From: Deltaproteobacteria bacterium | GTDB taxonomy: Bacteria > Desulfobacterota > Binatia > Binatales > Binataceae | Reading direction: 5' to 3' | Assembly (NCBI GenBank): GCA_021780755.1 | Contig: JAJXYF010000041.1 | Span: forward strand, 17,936-81,935 | DNA length: 64,000 nt | Shown: piece after piece, positions 16,706-27,217 of the stretch | Layout: each line of letters opens with the position of its first letter | Position numbering within the stretch: the first letter of the stretch is position 1 | Made by a program: the position numbers and the translations under genes | Notes under the pieces: generated by a model | The model's database searches: none | Told to the model about the DNA's origin: nothing | The model's input: the letters and a program-made list of their open reading frames with translations, nothing else

Positions 16706-17329
16706 CTAGTGGCGCGCGGCCGGGGTTATAGCCAGCAGGGCGCGGACCTTGGCTGGGATGTCGGGCGCGCGGACGACGTCGGTGATGATCGCGGCGGCGT
16801 CGGCGCCGGCTCCCAACACCTCGGGCATCGTCGCTTCCGTGATACCGCCAATGGCGACAATCGGCAGCGTCACCGCCGCCCGTACCGCGCGCAGACGATC
16901 AAGGCCCTGAGCATTCTGAACGTTCTTCAAACCCCCGGAATAGATCGCGCCGAAGCCGATGTAGTCGGCCCCGTCGGCTTGCGCCATGTGCGCCTGCTCA
17001 ACGTTGTGAGTCGAAACGCCGATGATTGCGGCGGGTCCCATCAGGGCGCGAGCGTCGGCGATCGGGAGGTCGTCCTGGCCGACGTGAACTCCGTCGGCAC
17101 CGGCGAGTTTGGCGATATCGGCGCGGTCGTTGACGATCAGCAGAACGCCGCGCTCATGGCACAGCGCCGCGATTGCCCGGGCCGCGGCGAGGAAGTCGCG
17201 GCTGGCGGTATTTTTGAGGCGCAACTGCATGATGCGGACGCCGCTCGCCAGGAGAATGCACGCTAGATCTACCGGGTCGTGGCCGCCGGCGGTATCGACG
17301 ATCGCATAGAATGGTGGGGGCATTCGCAT
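16706..17329 (-). CDS. thiE: Thiamine-phosphate synthase ThiE
   Basis: Joins HMP-pyrophosphate and thiazole phosphate to form thiamine phosphate. The 207-residue TIM barrel has the expected motifs: IMQLRLKN (substrate loop, residues 33-40), LLIVNDRADIA, GVHVGQDDLP and the phosphate-binding IVAIGGITE. The usual ADYIGFGPIF-T-K stretch reads ADYIGFGAIYSGGLKN. The start lies 18 bases after the ntrC stop, so thiE appears to be the last gene of an ntrB-ntrC-thiE operon. No TPP riboswitch precedes it, as expected for an internal gene. Confidence 0.92.
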   Translation of the reverse strand: MRMPPPFYAIVDTAGGHDPVDLACILLASGVRIMQLRLKNTASRDFLAAARAIAALCHERGVLLIVNDRADIAKLAGADGVHVGQDDLPIADARALMGPAAIIGVSTHNVEQAHMAQADGADYIGFGAIYSGGLKNVQNAQGLDRLRAVRAAVTLPIVAIGGITEATMPEVLGAGADAAAIITDVVRAPDIPAKVRALLAITPAARH

Positions 17330-17347
17330 GTTGGCGAGCGAACTCCG

Positions 17348-18841
<1,494 letters not shown>

Positions 18842-18920
18842 TTTGGTTATGGCATACCTTAAACACCTATCGTAGCGCACCGTGCCGGTCCCGAGCGATA
18901 TAGGTGTCTCGATTAGGGAA

Positions 18921-20180
18921 TTATTCGGAGGCGACCGGGAGCGTCACGTAAAAGGTCATGCCGCGCGGCTGCGGCTCGGCGGCCGTCGAAGGATGGTCCG
19001 CGCCGCCGTCGTTCAAGGGGTCATCGGAGCGGCGTCGCGTAGGGCTGGGGTCCTGGCGCGAGGCACCACGCGGGCGCATCCCGCCGCGTTCGGCCCACAG
19101 CTTACCGCCGTGCAGCGCGACGATGCGCTGGCTTAGCACAAGACCGAGGCCGGTGCCCGAAGGTTTGGTGGTGTAGAAGGGGGTAAAGAGCTGCTTCAAG
19201 TCGGCGTCGGAAATGCCCTTGCCGGTGTCGCTCACCTCGACGCGCAGGTAGCGGCGCCGCTTGCCGTGGGCGCTCACGCGGAACTGAGTCTCCATCGCGG
19301 TGCGCAGGCGGATGGTTCCGCGCGGTATCGGCTGGAGCGGAGTTGCGGAGTCGGCCGGCGCCGGTAGCGCCCTGGTGGACGGCACAGACATCGAAGGACC
19401 ATCGCCATGCACGGCCTCAATCGCTTCGCGCGCATTGCGGATGAGATTAAGGAAGACCCGCTCGAGCGCCACCGCGTCACCGTTGACTTCGGGCAGGCTG
19501 GGGTCGAAGTCCTGCTCGATTAGAAAGGCCTCGGAGGCGCCTGGGAACAACCCGTCCATCCGCAGCGCCTGATGGAGCACCTGATGGATGTTGAATGGTT
19601 CGCGCTTCAGGCGCTGGGGGTTGCTTGCGGCGAGGACTTGCTCGACCAGGCCGGCGATTCGATTGACGCCGTCGAGGATCAGGCCGCAATAGAGTTTGGC
19701 ACGGGCGTCAGCCGGGAACATCGCGGCGAGCAGTTCGGCGGCGCCTTTGATTCCGGTGAGCGGGTTCTTTACTTCGTGCGCAAGGCCAGCGGGCGAAAGG
19801 CGAAAGACGTTCTCGTCGGAATCGAAGCTCTGCTGGGCACTCTTCTGATAGGACAAGTCGTGCATCACGACAATCGCGCCTTCGAAGAACCCAGCCGGAC
19901 TGGTCAGCGGAGAGACCTCGGCGCGTACCACGAGCGACCGGTGGTCGAGGATCAGAGTCGCCTCGGGATTGTCGAGGCTCTGCCCGCTTTGGAGGCACTG
20001 GTCGATCATCCGCCGCAGCCATTCGTTGTGTCGAATGAGTCTGCCGATCATCGAGCGGCCGACCTTCGACGCCTCGAGGAATGCTTCCGCGGCGGCGTTC
20101 ACGGCGAGTGGATCGAGGGTCGGCGACAAAACGATGACGGCATCGTTCAGGCAGTCGAGAATTTCGTGCCACAAGTCCAA
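18921..20180 (-). CDS. ntrB: NtrB-like PAS sensor histidine kinase
   Basis: A 419-residue cytosolic kinase without membrane helices. Residues 1-110 form a PAS domain; the H-box is GLAHEVKNPLTGI with phospho-acceptor His135; N-box FLNLIRNAREAIEA; G1 box VEVSDTGKGIS and G2 KPSGTGLGLVLS. This is the NtrB arrangement. Two low-complexity inserts interrupt the ATPase domain: a Pro/Ala stretch after the N-box and an Arg/Asp/Pro-rich stretch before the last strand (MTFYVTLPV). The gene heads a minus-strand operon with ntrC and thiE, divergent from the transglycosylase gene. Confidence 0.88.
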   Translation of the reverse strand: MDLWHEILDCLNDAVIVLSPTLDPLAVNAAAEAFLEASKVGRSMIGRLIRHNEWLRRMIDQCLQSGQSLDNPEATLILDHRSLVVRAEVSPLTSPAGFFEGAIVVMHDLSYQKSAQQSFDSDENVFRLSPAGLAHEVKNPLTGIKGAAELLAAMFPADARAKLYCGLILDGVNRIAGLVEQVLAASNPQRLKREPFNIHQVLHQALRMDGLFPGASEAFLIEQDFDPSLPEVNGDAVALERVFLNLIRNAREAIEAVHGDGPSMSVPSTRALPAPADSATPLQPIPRGTIRLRTAMETQFRVSAHGKRRRYLRVEVSDTGKGISDADLKQLFTPFYTTKPSGTGLGLVLSQRIVALHGGKLWAERGGMRPRGASRQDPSPTRRRSDDPLNDGGADHPSTAAEPQPRGMTFYVTLPVASE

Positions 20181-20323
20181 TTTGGAAACGGGCCGGCGGG
20201 CGGCCTCGGTATGGGAAGGCTAGCACAAAGCCTTCGCCCATCTAAGCCGCGTATCCATTAGCGTTGATAAAGAATGGCCGTAGTCATCCGGATAAATCGC
20301 CGGCCAATCGTCTGATTAAACCC

Positions 20324-20332
20324 TGTGGATAA
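20324..20332 (-). promoter_or_regulatory. DnaA-box-like nonamer in a divergent promoter region
   Basis: TGTGGATAA is the exact complement of the DnaA box TTATCCACA. It sits in the AT-rich gap between the divergent ntrB and transglycosylase genes, near a run of eight T residues. A single box with no origin-type gene context is not an origin and may be chance. Confidence 0.25.
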
Positions 20333-20430
20333 GCGGTGGATTGAAGCAAACCTGTCAACAACTATTAGTTTTTTTTATTTAGATGGGGTTGATCCGCTCA
20401 GGTGTGGCCGGTAGGGTAGGCGTCAATTTG

Positions 20431-21414
20431 ATGGTACTGGCAACAAAGCTGAACCGGATTTTCGCGCTGCTAGCCGTGGCGCTCGCATTCACGATCAGTG
20501 GCTGCGCACCCTCGGCGGACGTGCAATCCGATCCCGGCACAGCGATATCGGTCAGCGGTCAGGCTGGCGCGGCCAACCTGCTCGCGGCTGGTGAGACCGC
20601 TCCGATCTCGAACGCGCAAGAGGTTCTGGGCTCCTCGACCGAAATGCCGTTCGTGCGCAGTCAGCCGAAAGCTGTGCCACCGTTCCCGCTGGTGCTCAAT
20701 CGCACCGTGCAGCAATACGTCAATCAGTACGTGGCGCAGCCGCAGGGCTTGAAGCAGTCGTTCCGCCGCAGCCAGCCCTATATGCCGGCAATGATTCGCG
20801 AGCTGCAGACGGCGGGGCTGCCGTCCGACTTGATCTACCTGGCTTTCGCGGAGAGCGGATTTTCGCCCAAGGGCGACGGTCCGTGGCAGCTTGAAAAGGC
20901 GACTGCCCGGCGCTTTGGGCTGGTCGTCAACGAGTGGGTTGACGAGCGCCGCGATCCGCTGAAATCGACACGCGCTGCCGCCGAATATCTCGCCACGCTG
21001 CATGACGCCACGGGGTCCGACTGGCGCATGACGCTGGTGGCCTGGAACAACGGCGACGGGACCATCGATCGCTATTCGCGTCTGCGCAGCGCGAGCTACG
21101 ACCGCCTGATGATGAAGCTGCCGCATCATACGCGTTCGCTGATGAACCGTTTCATGGCGGTGGCGTTGATTGCGCGCCATGCGAGCGACTACGGGCTTGA
21201 CGACGTGAGCTTCGATCAGCCGCCGCATTACAAGGTTCTTAAGGTAAAGGGCGGTACATTGCTGAGTCACATCGCGGCGATGACCCATGTTACGGTTGAC
21301 GCCATCCGGGAGGCCAACCCGGCGATTCTGCGTGATCGTGTTCCTGCCAGCTTCGACAGCTACGACATTCGCGTGCCCGACGGCGAATTGCAGGCGCAGC
21401 TTTCCGAGTTCTGA
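20431..21414 (+). CDS. Lipoprotein lytic transglycosylase (SLT) with C-terminal LysM-like domain
   Basis: Cleaves the glycan strands of peptidoglycan. The ATG at 20431 gives a standard lipoprotein signal with lipobox FTISGC at residue 25; an ATG 48 bases earlier would give an unusually long n-region. The SLT domain follows: PSDLIYLAFAESGF with the catalytic Glu, GPWQLEKATARRFGL, WVDERRDPLKSTRAAAEYL and TLVAWNNGDG. The last ~50 residues (HYKVLKVKGGTLLSHIAAM ... NPAI) form a LysM-like sugar-binding unit. This is the MltD-like layout with one LysM. It is divergent from ntrB. Confidence 0.87.
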   Translation: MVLATKLNRIFALLAVALAFTISGCAPSADVQSDPGTAISVSGQAGAANLLAAGETAPISNAQEVLGSSTEMPFVRSQPKAVPPFPLVLNRTVQQYVNQYVAQPQGLKQSFRRSQPYMPAMIRELQTAGLPSDLIYLAFAESGFSPKGDGPWQLEKATARRFGLVVNEWVDERRDPLKSTRAAAEYLATLHDATGSDWRMTLVAWNNGDGTIDRYSRLRSASYDRLMMKLPHHTRSLMNRFMAVALIARHASDYGLDDVSFDQPPHYKVLKVKGGTLLSHIAAMTHVTVDAIREANPAILRDRVPASFDSYDIRVPDGELQAQLSEF

Positions 21415-21561
21415 GATTTCTTCACTTCGGCGCTTCTCCGACGCGGCTTGATTTGGCTGCCGTCTCACGCTCGCTTCAAGTTCAAATTTTCGCGCCCGTC
21501 GCGTATCCTGTCATGACCAGACCGGAATGACTGAGGCAGTCTCAATGATGGGGAAAATGCG

Positions 21562-22827
21562 ATGACCAGCGCGGACCAGGCCCTGCAAATCGTCCTCGAA
21601 AGCGTTGCGCCGCTCGGAATCGAGCGCGTTTCAATTACCGCGGCGCTCGGGCGAATTCTTGCCGAAGAGGTCCATTCGCCCCGCGATATTCCCGGCTTCG
21701 ACAACTCCGCGATGGACGGTTACGCCGTGCGCGCGGCCGACGTGGCGTCGGCCAGCGAGACCAATCCGGCGCGCCTTGAAGTGCTGGAGACGGTTGCGGC
21801 CGGGATGATGCCGTCGCGCGAGGTGGCCGCCGGACAGGCCGTGCGCACCATGACTGGGGCGCCGGTCGCGCCGGGCGCCGACGCGATCGTACCGGTTGAA
21901 CGCACCCGCGCCGAGGGCGATATCGTCGAGATTATGGCGGTGGCACAGGCGGGTGCGTTCGTGCGCCCGCGCGGCGAAGACCTCCGCCGCGGGGAACTCG
22001 TGATGTCGGCGGGCAAGACGCTCAGCCCGTCGGATCTCGGGATGCTGGCGTCATTGAACCGCGCGATGGTCGATGTGTGGCGCCGGCCGCGAGTCGCAAT
22101 CGTCGCGACGGGGGACGAATTGGTCGATATCGACCAGGTTCCCACCGGTGCGCAGATCGTGAACTCGAGCGCCTATGCGCTGGCAGGGGCGATTCGCGAA
22201 GCCGGCGCCGAACCGGTGATCCTCAAGGTTGCGCGCGACCGTCCCGAGGAGGTCCGGGCGCGGCTCGCAGAGGCGCTCGCGTTCGACGTCGTGCTCTCGA
22301 CCGGTGGGGTTTCGGTGGGCCAATTCGACCACGTGAAGGTGGTGCTCGATGAACTCGGATTACGCCAACTGTTCCACGGCGTTGCGCAGAAGCCCGGGCG
22401 TCCGCTCAAATTCGGCACCATCGGCGGCCGGCCGATTTTCGGACTTCCGGGTAATCCGGTCTCGACGATGGTTTGCTTTTATCTTTACGTGCGGCCGGCG
22501 CTGATGAGGATGGGCGGTGCGACGCGTACCGGACTGCCGCGAGTTGCCGCGCGCTGCGCAATCGACATCCCGATTGCGGCGAATCTCACAGAGTTCGTGC
22601 GCGTTCGGCTGGAGCGTCACGATCAGGAGATCTTAGCCGCACCGACCGGAAACCAGGGCTCCGGCATACTCAGTTCGCTCTCGCGTGCCGACGCGCTGCT
22701 GATTGGCCCCGCCAATACGAGCCTGCTCAAGTCGGGCGATCAGGCGACAGTGCTGCTGCTGGCACCGGACGCGGCGGTCGATTGTGAGGCGTTTTTCGAG
22801 GACCGCCCGCGCCGCCACATGAACTGA
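21562..22827 (+). CDS. moeA: Molybdopterin molybdenumtransferase MoeA
   Basis: Inserts molybdate into adenylylated molybdopterin. The 421-residue length is standard. Motifs in order: FDNSAMDGYAVR, MTGAPVAPGADAIVPVE, VAIVATGDELV, QIVNSSAYALAGAIREAG, STGGVSVGQFDHVK, PGRPLKFG and FGLPGNPVSTMVCF, then the C-terminal domain IV. The 147 bases upstream show no clear Moco riboswitch. The 3' end overlaps the LapA-like gene on the other strand by 88 bases. With fdhD at 3 kb this is the second bis-MGD maturation gene in the window. Confidence 0.95.
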   Translation: MTSADQALQIVLESVAPLGIERVSITAALGRILAEEVHSPRDIPGFDNSAMDGYAVRAADVASASETNPARLEVLETVAAGMMPSREVAAGQAVRTMTGAPVAPGADAIVPVERTRAEGDIVEIMAVAQAGAFVRPRGEDLRRGELVMSAGKTLSPSDLGMLASLNRAMVDVWRRPRVAIVATGDELVDIDQVPTGAQIVNSSAYALAGAIREAGAEPVILKVARDRPEEVRARLAEALAFDVVLSTGGVSVGQFDHVKVVLDELGLRQLFHGVAQKPGRPLKFGTIGGRPIFGLPGNPVSTMVCFYLYVRPALMRMGGATRTGLPRVAARCAIDIPIAANLTEFVRVRLERHDQEILAAPTGNQGSGILSSLSRADALLIGPANTSLLKSGDQATVLLLAPDAAVDCEAFFEDRPRRHMN

Positions 22828-23021
22828 ATTCCGAGCGTCAAAGCCGCCCCGACGATGGCCGACGAAATCACGATGGTGCTGACCTTGAGGTAGGGCTGCA
22901 GGAGCCACGGAACGACGTGTATCGTAACGGGCTGTTCCAGATTGCTGCCGAGGATGTAAGCCAGCCACAAAACCAGTACCGCGGCCAGCCAGAATTTCGG
23001 TTGCTTCCAGAACTCAAACAT
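22740..23021 (-). CDS. LapA-domain (DUF1049) small membrane protein
   Basis: A 93-residue protein with two membrane helices (FWLAAVLVLWLAYILGSNL and STIVISSAIVGAALTLGIQFMW) separated by PVTIHVVPWLL, the LapA/DUF1049 pattern, and a basic-then-Ser/Ala-rich cytosolic tail. The ATG at 23021 has a GGGAGGG site 5 bases upstream; an earlier TTG in frame lacks one. LapA acts with LapB in controlling lipopolysaccharide synthesis in enterics; here no partner is near. Its 3' end overlaps moeA by 88 bases in antisense orientation. Confidence 0.75.
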   Translation of the reverse strand: MFEFWKQPKFWLAAVLVLWLAYILGSNLEQPVTIHVVPWLLQPYLKVSTIVISSAIVGAALTLGIQFMWRRGRSSKNASQSTAASGASSSTVA

Positions 23022-23119
23022 CGCGTTCCCTCCCGACTTCAATCATGAAAGCTTGGATTGTCGAGTCGCCAATGTCAACGTAGGACGGCGGGCGGCGCAA
23101 TTCGACGGACGTTCTTAAG

Positions 23120-23599
23120 ATGCGATTCAAGGTCGGACAGGGCTTCGATTTTCATCCGCTGGAAGCGGGGCGCAAGCTCATCCTGGGCGGCGTCGAGATC
23201 GCGCATACGGCGGGCTTGCGCGGCCATTCCGACGCCGACGTTGCGGCGCATGCGCTTGCCAATGCGATTCTCGGCGCGCTCGGCGAAGGCGACCTCGGGC
23301 TGCACTTTCCCGACAACGATCAGCGCTATCTCGGCGCCGACAGCCTGGCGCTACTTCAGTCGGTGTGGAAGCGCGCGACCGACCTCGGCTGGAAGCTCGT
23401 CAATGCTGACGTGACGATCATGGCGGCGCGGCCCAAACTTGCACCGCATCTGCCCGCGATGCGCGCGCGACTCGCGATGGCGCTCGGCGTTGAGGCCGGG
23501 TTGATGAACGTCAAGGCGTCGAATCCGGAGGGCCTCGGTGCGCTCGGACGTGGCGACGGGATGGCGTCGGCGGCGATCGTCATGCTCCAAGCGGACTGA
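23120..23599 (+). CDS. ispF: 2-C-methyl-D-erythritol 2,4-cyclodiphosphate synthase IspF
   Basis: Fifth step of the MEP isoprenoid pathway, cyclising CDP-ME-2-phosphate with loss of CMP. 159 residues, normal for the trimeric enzyme. Metal ligands Asp10, His12 (GQGFDFHP) and His44 (in HSDADVAAHA) are present, as is LHFPDNDQRYLGADS and the substrate loop near KASNPEGLGALGRGDGM, which replaces the more common KATTTEGLGF form. ispD is not adjacent. The gene stands between a divergent LapA-like gene and a convergent VOC gene. Confidence 0.95.
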   Translation: MRFKVGQGFDFHPLEAGRKLILGGVEIAHTAGLRGHSDADVAAHALANAILGALGEGDLGLHFPDNDQRYLGADSLALLQSVWKRATDLGWKLVNADVTIMAARPKLAPHLPAMRARLAMALGVEAGLMNVKASNPEGLGALGRGDGMASAAIVMLQAD

Positions 23600-23646
23600 T
23601 CGAATTGAAGCGGGCGCGCGTACACGCTGGCGTCCCGCGCCATCCG

Positions 23647-24066
23647 CTACCGCGGCCAGAATACGAACTCGATCTTGATACCATCGGGATCCGTGAAGTA
23701 AACCGCGTAGTATCCTGGAAAGTACGGATATTCCGCGGGGGGATCGAGGATCTGCGCTCCGATCTCCCTGAGCAATTCGTGCAGCTTATCGACGTCGGAT
23801 CGATCGGCGGCATTGAAGGCCAGATGGTTCAGCCCCGGCTGATTACTGTCGTGAAGGGCGATCGGTGTGGCTTTCGCCGGGCGCAACGTGACCGCGCCGT
23901 TTGGACTGCCCCAGGCCACTAGTCGCGTCTTCATCGATTGCTGAGTTGATTCGGGCACCTCGCCGCGCTCGTAACCCAGGAACCCAAGCACCCGGTCGTA
24001 AAACGCGATAGAGCGGTTGAAATCGCTGGCGGTCAGCGCCAGATGATTGAGACTTCCACGCGCCAT
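23647..24066 (-). CDS. VOC superfamily protein (glyoxalase/bleomycin-resistance fold)
   Basis: 139 residues with one complete vicinal-oxygen-chelate module: SLNHLALTASDFNRSIAFYD at the N terminus, NHLAFNAADRSDVDKLHELL in the middle and YYAVYFTDPDGIKIEFVFWP at the end. The metal ligands expected (two His and a C-terminal Glu) can be seen in NHLAL, NHLAF and KIEFV. The family includes glyoxalases, dioxygenases and drug-binding proteins; the substrate is unknown. It is convergent with ispF and has its own upstream region. Confidence 0.82.
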   Translation of the reverse strand: MARGSLNHLALTASDFNRSIAFYDRVLGFLGYERGEVPESTQQSMKTRLVAWGSPNGAVTLRPAKATPIALHDSNQPGLNHLAFNAADRSDVDKLHELLREIGAQILDPPAEYPYFPGYYAVYFTDPDGIKIEFVFWPR

Positions 24067-24223
24067 GATTTACTCCGCACGAACATTCCGCCGTTCAATT
24101 TTCTTTTCGGATGTTAGCGCTCTCGGGCTTGGCGTGCGAGCCACCCAATGTCGGTTCTGGTTCCGGTTTACAACGAACAGTACCTGCAGTATCCCACGCA
24201 GTGAATACATAGCCAGTGATATA

Positions 24224-24281
24224 AACTAGGATAATCGCTTTTCTCGAACGGCAAAGAGATGGTGAATCACAAATCCTAGTT
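24224..24281. repeat. Inverted repeat with 9-bp arms
   Basis: AACTAGGAT (24224-24232) and ATCCTAGTT (24273-24281) are exact complements 40 bases apart in the gap between the VOC gene and the FmdB gene. The loop is long for a terminator; it could be a paired operator or a remnant of a small element. Confidence 0.4.
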
Positions 24282-24309
24282 GGGAAGACGGGCGCTCCTC
24301 GAGGCCCGG

Positions 24310-24666
24310 TTAATCGGTGTCGTCGTTGTCGCCATCGTCGCCGAGGTCACCGCCGCTTTCCATTTCGTTGACGGCCTCATCGAACTCCGGCCCGGCGAAT
24401 TCATCGCCCATCTCACGGCCCATCTTGCGCATCGCGCGGGCGAGGCTCTTCGGGTCGTTTTCATCGAGATCGCCCAGCCGCGACGGATCCGCCAGCGCGT
24501 CCATGCGCGCCTCTTCGCTGCGCGGCATCGCGAATCGCGACATCAGCCGGCGCATTCGAGCGGTGCCGCAATGACTGCATTTGTCGTCAACCTTTGCGCT
24601 CGCGCGCAAAGTCAGCACACTGCTGCGCCGATGGCATTTCTCGCATTCGTATTCGTAAATTGGCAT
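24310..24666 (-). CDS. FmdB-family zinc-ribbon regulatory protein
   Basis: 118 residues. The N terminus MPIYEYECEKCHRRSSVL and the second pair CSHCGTARMRRLMSRF form the single CxxC-CxxC zinc ribbon of the FmdB/CxxC_CXXC_SSSS family. The last 70 residues are acidic and helical (ENDPKSLARAMRKMGREMG) and end in an Asp/Gly-rich stretch. FmdB was named for proteins near formamidase genes; most members have no proven role. It is transcribed away from the low-GC membrane protein gene and ends 244 bases before the VOC start. Confidence 0.85.
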   Translation of the reverse strand: MPIYEYECEKCHRRSSVLTLRASAKVDDKCSHCGTARMRRLMSRFAMPRSEEARMDALADPSRLGDLDENDPKSLARAMRKMGREMGDEFAGPEFDEAVNEMESGGDLGDDGDNDDTD

Positions 24667-24910
24667 CGTTACTCCCCCTGCTCACTTCGTAAATGAGGGC
24701 GTACCGACTTTGATTCTGCGCACTCCGGCGCGATTGAGCAACCTTTGTAATGTTAGTGTTCGGGCGCGCGGATTCCACGGTCAGACTTTGACTCTCAAAA
24801 GGTCTTTCGATTTAATACGTGCCCAGACGTTCATTTAGGAATTTCGCAGCCTGATAAGGCTGGTGTTGCGACACGTTGACTCTCTCGAGAGTCCTGCGGC
24901 GGGGAGGTCG

Positions 24911-27196
24911 ATGAGGACAGGATGGGATTCCGTGCCGGGTGACGGCGTCAGCAATCGCGAGCGTCGAAGCCGCAGTACGGCTGCGCAGAATTCGCAGGTT
25001 AACCATGCGTCCGAAGCGCTACCCGCACGCGCGGCATCCACTGGGCCGTATCGAATGTTTGACCGTTGCAGCCTGGCAGCATACGGGCTGTACGCTGCGG
25101 TTTCGGTCATCTTATTTGGACGGCGGTTGATTTCCGACTTTGCTCATTCTTACGTGGGACTCTACGCCGATCCGTCCCTGTTCATTTGGTCGATAGCTTG
25201 GTGGCCCTATGCGATCTGTTCTCGGCTAAATCCAATTCTCACTCATTCGATTTTCGCTCCAGTGGGCATGAATCTCGCTTGGACAACGACGATTCCACTT
25301 GCGAGCCTCTGCGTATGGCCGATCACTGCGGCCTACGGACCGGTCGCCTCGTATAATTTCCTAGCCCTGCTGGCGCCGGCGTCCGCGGCGTGGACGATGT
25401 TCATCCTATGTCGCTATCTGACAAAATCGGGTTGGCCCGCGCTACTGTCAGGCTGCGTTTTCGGGTTCTCGCCCTACTTTCTTGCACAGAGCCTTGGCGG
25501 ACACTTGCACCTAGTGCTAATTTTCCCGGTGCCGATTGCGCTTTATCTCGCTGCTCGATGGTTCAACGGGGCGATTGAATCCCACACGATGGCGGGCCTG
25601 ACGGGTCTCACGCTGGCTGCTCAGTTCTATCTGTCAGTGGAGATCTACGCGACTGCCACGATGTTTGCGGCGATTGCGCTGTTGGTTGCGCTCGGATCGG
25701 TCGCCGGGGAAGGTAGGCGGCGCATCGTGAAGATGATCGGTATATTAGCCGGCGCCTACGGACTATCCGTGCTGATCGCGATACCCTACATCTATTATCT
25801 GTTGGCCTATGGTCAGCCGCTCGGCGAAATCTGGAATGCCAAGCTATTCTCCACTGACGTACTCAATTTCCTGATTCCCACGGAGGTTAATGCTCTCGGC
25901 TCTCTGAACGCGATGAAGGCCGTGGCGAACACATGTCACGCCAACACCTTCGAACGCGACGCATATGCCGGGCCAGTGTTGATTGCGTTGACCGTCCTTT
26001 ACGCTCGGCGATTTTGGAAAGAGCCGTTCGGTAAGACCCTGATCTATTCGCTAGTGATCATCTGCATATTGTCGTTAGGCCCGGTTCTGCAAATCGGCGG
26101 ACATCAGCTGATAGTAATGCCCGGGCAACTGCTTACAATGACGCCCTTGATTAACAAGGCGGTGCCGGCGCGCTTTATGATGTTCGCGTTTCTGATCTTT
26201 GCCATTATCACGGCGCAATGGCTCGCTTCGAGCGACGCGGGCGTGCAAAAGAAGTGTTTGGTTGCGACCCTGATCGTGCTCTTTTCACTACCAAACCTGG
26301 ATCCATACTACTGGATCACTAAATCCGATACGCCTGAGTTCTTTACGAAGAAACTGTATAAAAGGTATCTCGCCCCGGATGAAAACATTATCGTTGCTCC
26401 CTACTCGCTGTATGGAAACAGTATGCTCTGGCAAGCTCAAAGCGAATTCTACTTCCGCATGGCAGGTGGATGGACCGGAATCATGCCGGATGAATATAAA
26501 GTGTGGCCGATGATTGGAGCACTGACCGAATTTACCTATTTACCAGACCCGCAGATGCAACTGATGAGTTTCCTCGCCCATCATCAAGTCGGAGCGATCA
26601 TTTCGGCCAAGGGCGATCCTGCGCGCTGGCTATGGCCACAATGGTTGCCGGCGGGAGTCGCAGCGCCACTTGAAGTTGGCGGGACTACGCTCTACCGGAT
26701 TGCGCCGGAAAGTCTTGTACCCTATCTTGCGACCACGGCCGTAACGGCAGAGCGTAAAGCCGACTGGGCCCTTTTTAACGGTATCCTCACCGGCGTTGAT
26801 AAGTACCAACAGGAAGGGCGCGATCGCTTGGCTCTGACCCCATTTGCATTACAGAGCCTCGGCCTACTTCCGTCAGAATGGACGGCTCATACTAAGTCCG
26901 ACTATTATCTCGAAGCCGGGCACGAAATGTATCGGGGGGTATGGCTCGGCTACATCAACAAAACCCTCTTGGGGATTAGCATCGATGGCACTTACGATGG
27001 CCTGAAGCCACTCATCGATCGCTATCGCCCGTATGCGTATCGAATCTATTTTCCTTATCCACGAGAGCTTGCCAAGGGTCATCAGAATAGCAGCCGCGGC
27101 CGAATTCTCTTCTTCTTCGATCCTCAAGGACTGAAACGCGCATTCACGGTGAATTCGAGTTCCGCGCCGGCGTCTGGAATCGCGAATATACAGTGA
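24911..27196 (+). CDS. Large multi-pass membrane protein, GT-C-like (putative glycosyltransferase), lower-GC gene
   Basis: 761 residues from the ATG at 24911, which has a GGGGAGG site; an in-frame TTG lies 48 bases earlier. After a polar N terminus (1-45) come 11-12 hydrophobic helices up to about residue 470, then a soluble domain of nearly 300 residues. The loop HSYVGLYADPSLFIWSIAWW between helices 1 and 2 holds acidic residues as in GT-C enzymes that use lipid-linked sugars. No specific family motif is recognised. Third-codon positions are visibly poorer in G/C than in all neighbours, suggesting acquisition from elsewhere. It is followed after 21 bases by the ECF genes. Confidence 0.7.
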   Translation: MRTGWDSVPGDGVSNRERRSRSTAAQNSQVNHASEALPARAASTGPYRMFDRCSLAAYGLYAAVSVILFGRRLISDFAHSYVGLYADPSLFIWSIAWWPYAICSRLNPILTHSIFAPVGMNLAWTTTIPLASLCVWPITAAYGPVASYNFLALLAPASAAWTMFILCRYLTKSGWPALLSGCVFGFSPYFLAQSLGGHLHLVLIFPVPIALYLAARWFNGAIESHTMAGLTGLTLAAQFYLSVEIYATATMFAAIALLVALGSVAGEGRRRIVKMIGILAGAYGLSVLIAIPYIYYLLAYGQPLGEIWNAKLFSTDVLNFLIPTEVNALGSLNAMKAVANTCHANTFERDAYAGPVLIALTVLYARRFWKEPFGKTLIYSLVIICILSLGPVLQIGGHQLIVMPGQLLTMTPLINKAVPARFMMFAFLIFAIITAQWLASSDAGVQKKCLVATLIVLFSLPNLDPYYWITKSDTPEFFTKKLYKRYLAPDENIIVAPYSLYGNSMLWQAQSEFYFRMAGGWTGIMPDEYKVWPMIGALTEFTYLPDPQMQLMSFLAHHQVGAIISAKGDPARWLWPQWLPAGVAAPLEVGGTTLYRIAPESLVPYLATTAVTAERKADWALFNGILTGVDKYQQEGRDRLALTPFALQSLGLLPSEWTAHTKSDYYLEAGHEMYRGVWLGYINKTLLGISIDGTYDGLKPLIDRYRPYAYRIYFPYPRELAKGHQNSSRGRILFFFDPQGLKRAFTVNSSSAPASGIANIQ

Positions 27197-27217
27197 AGGC
27201 CGCGGTGGCAGATCGCG

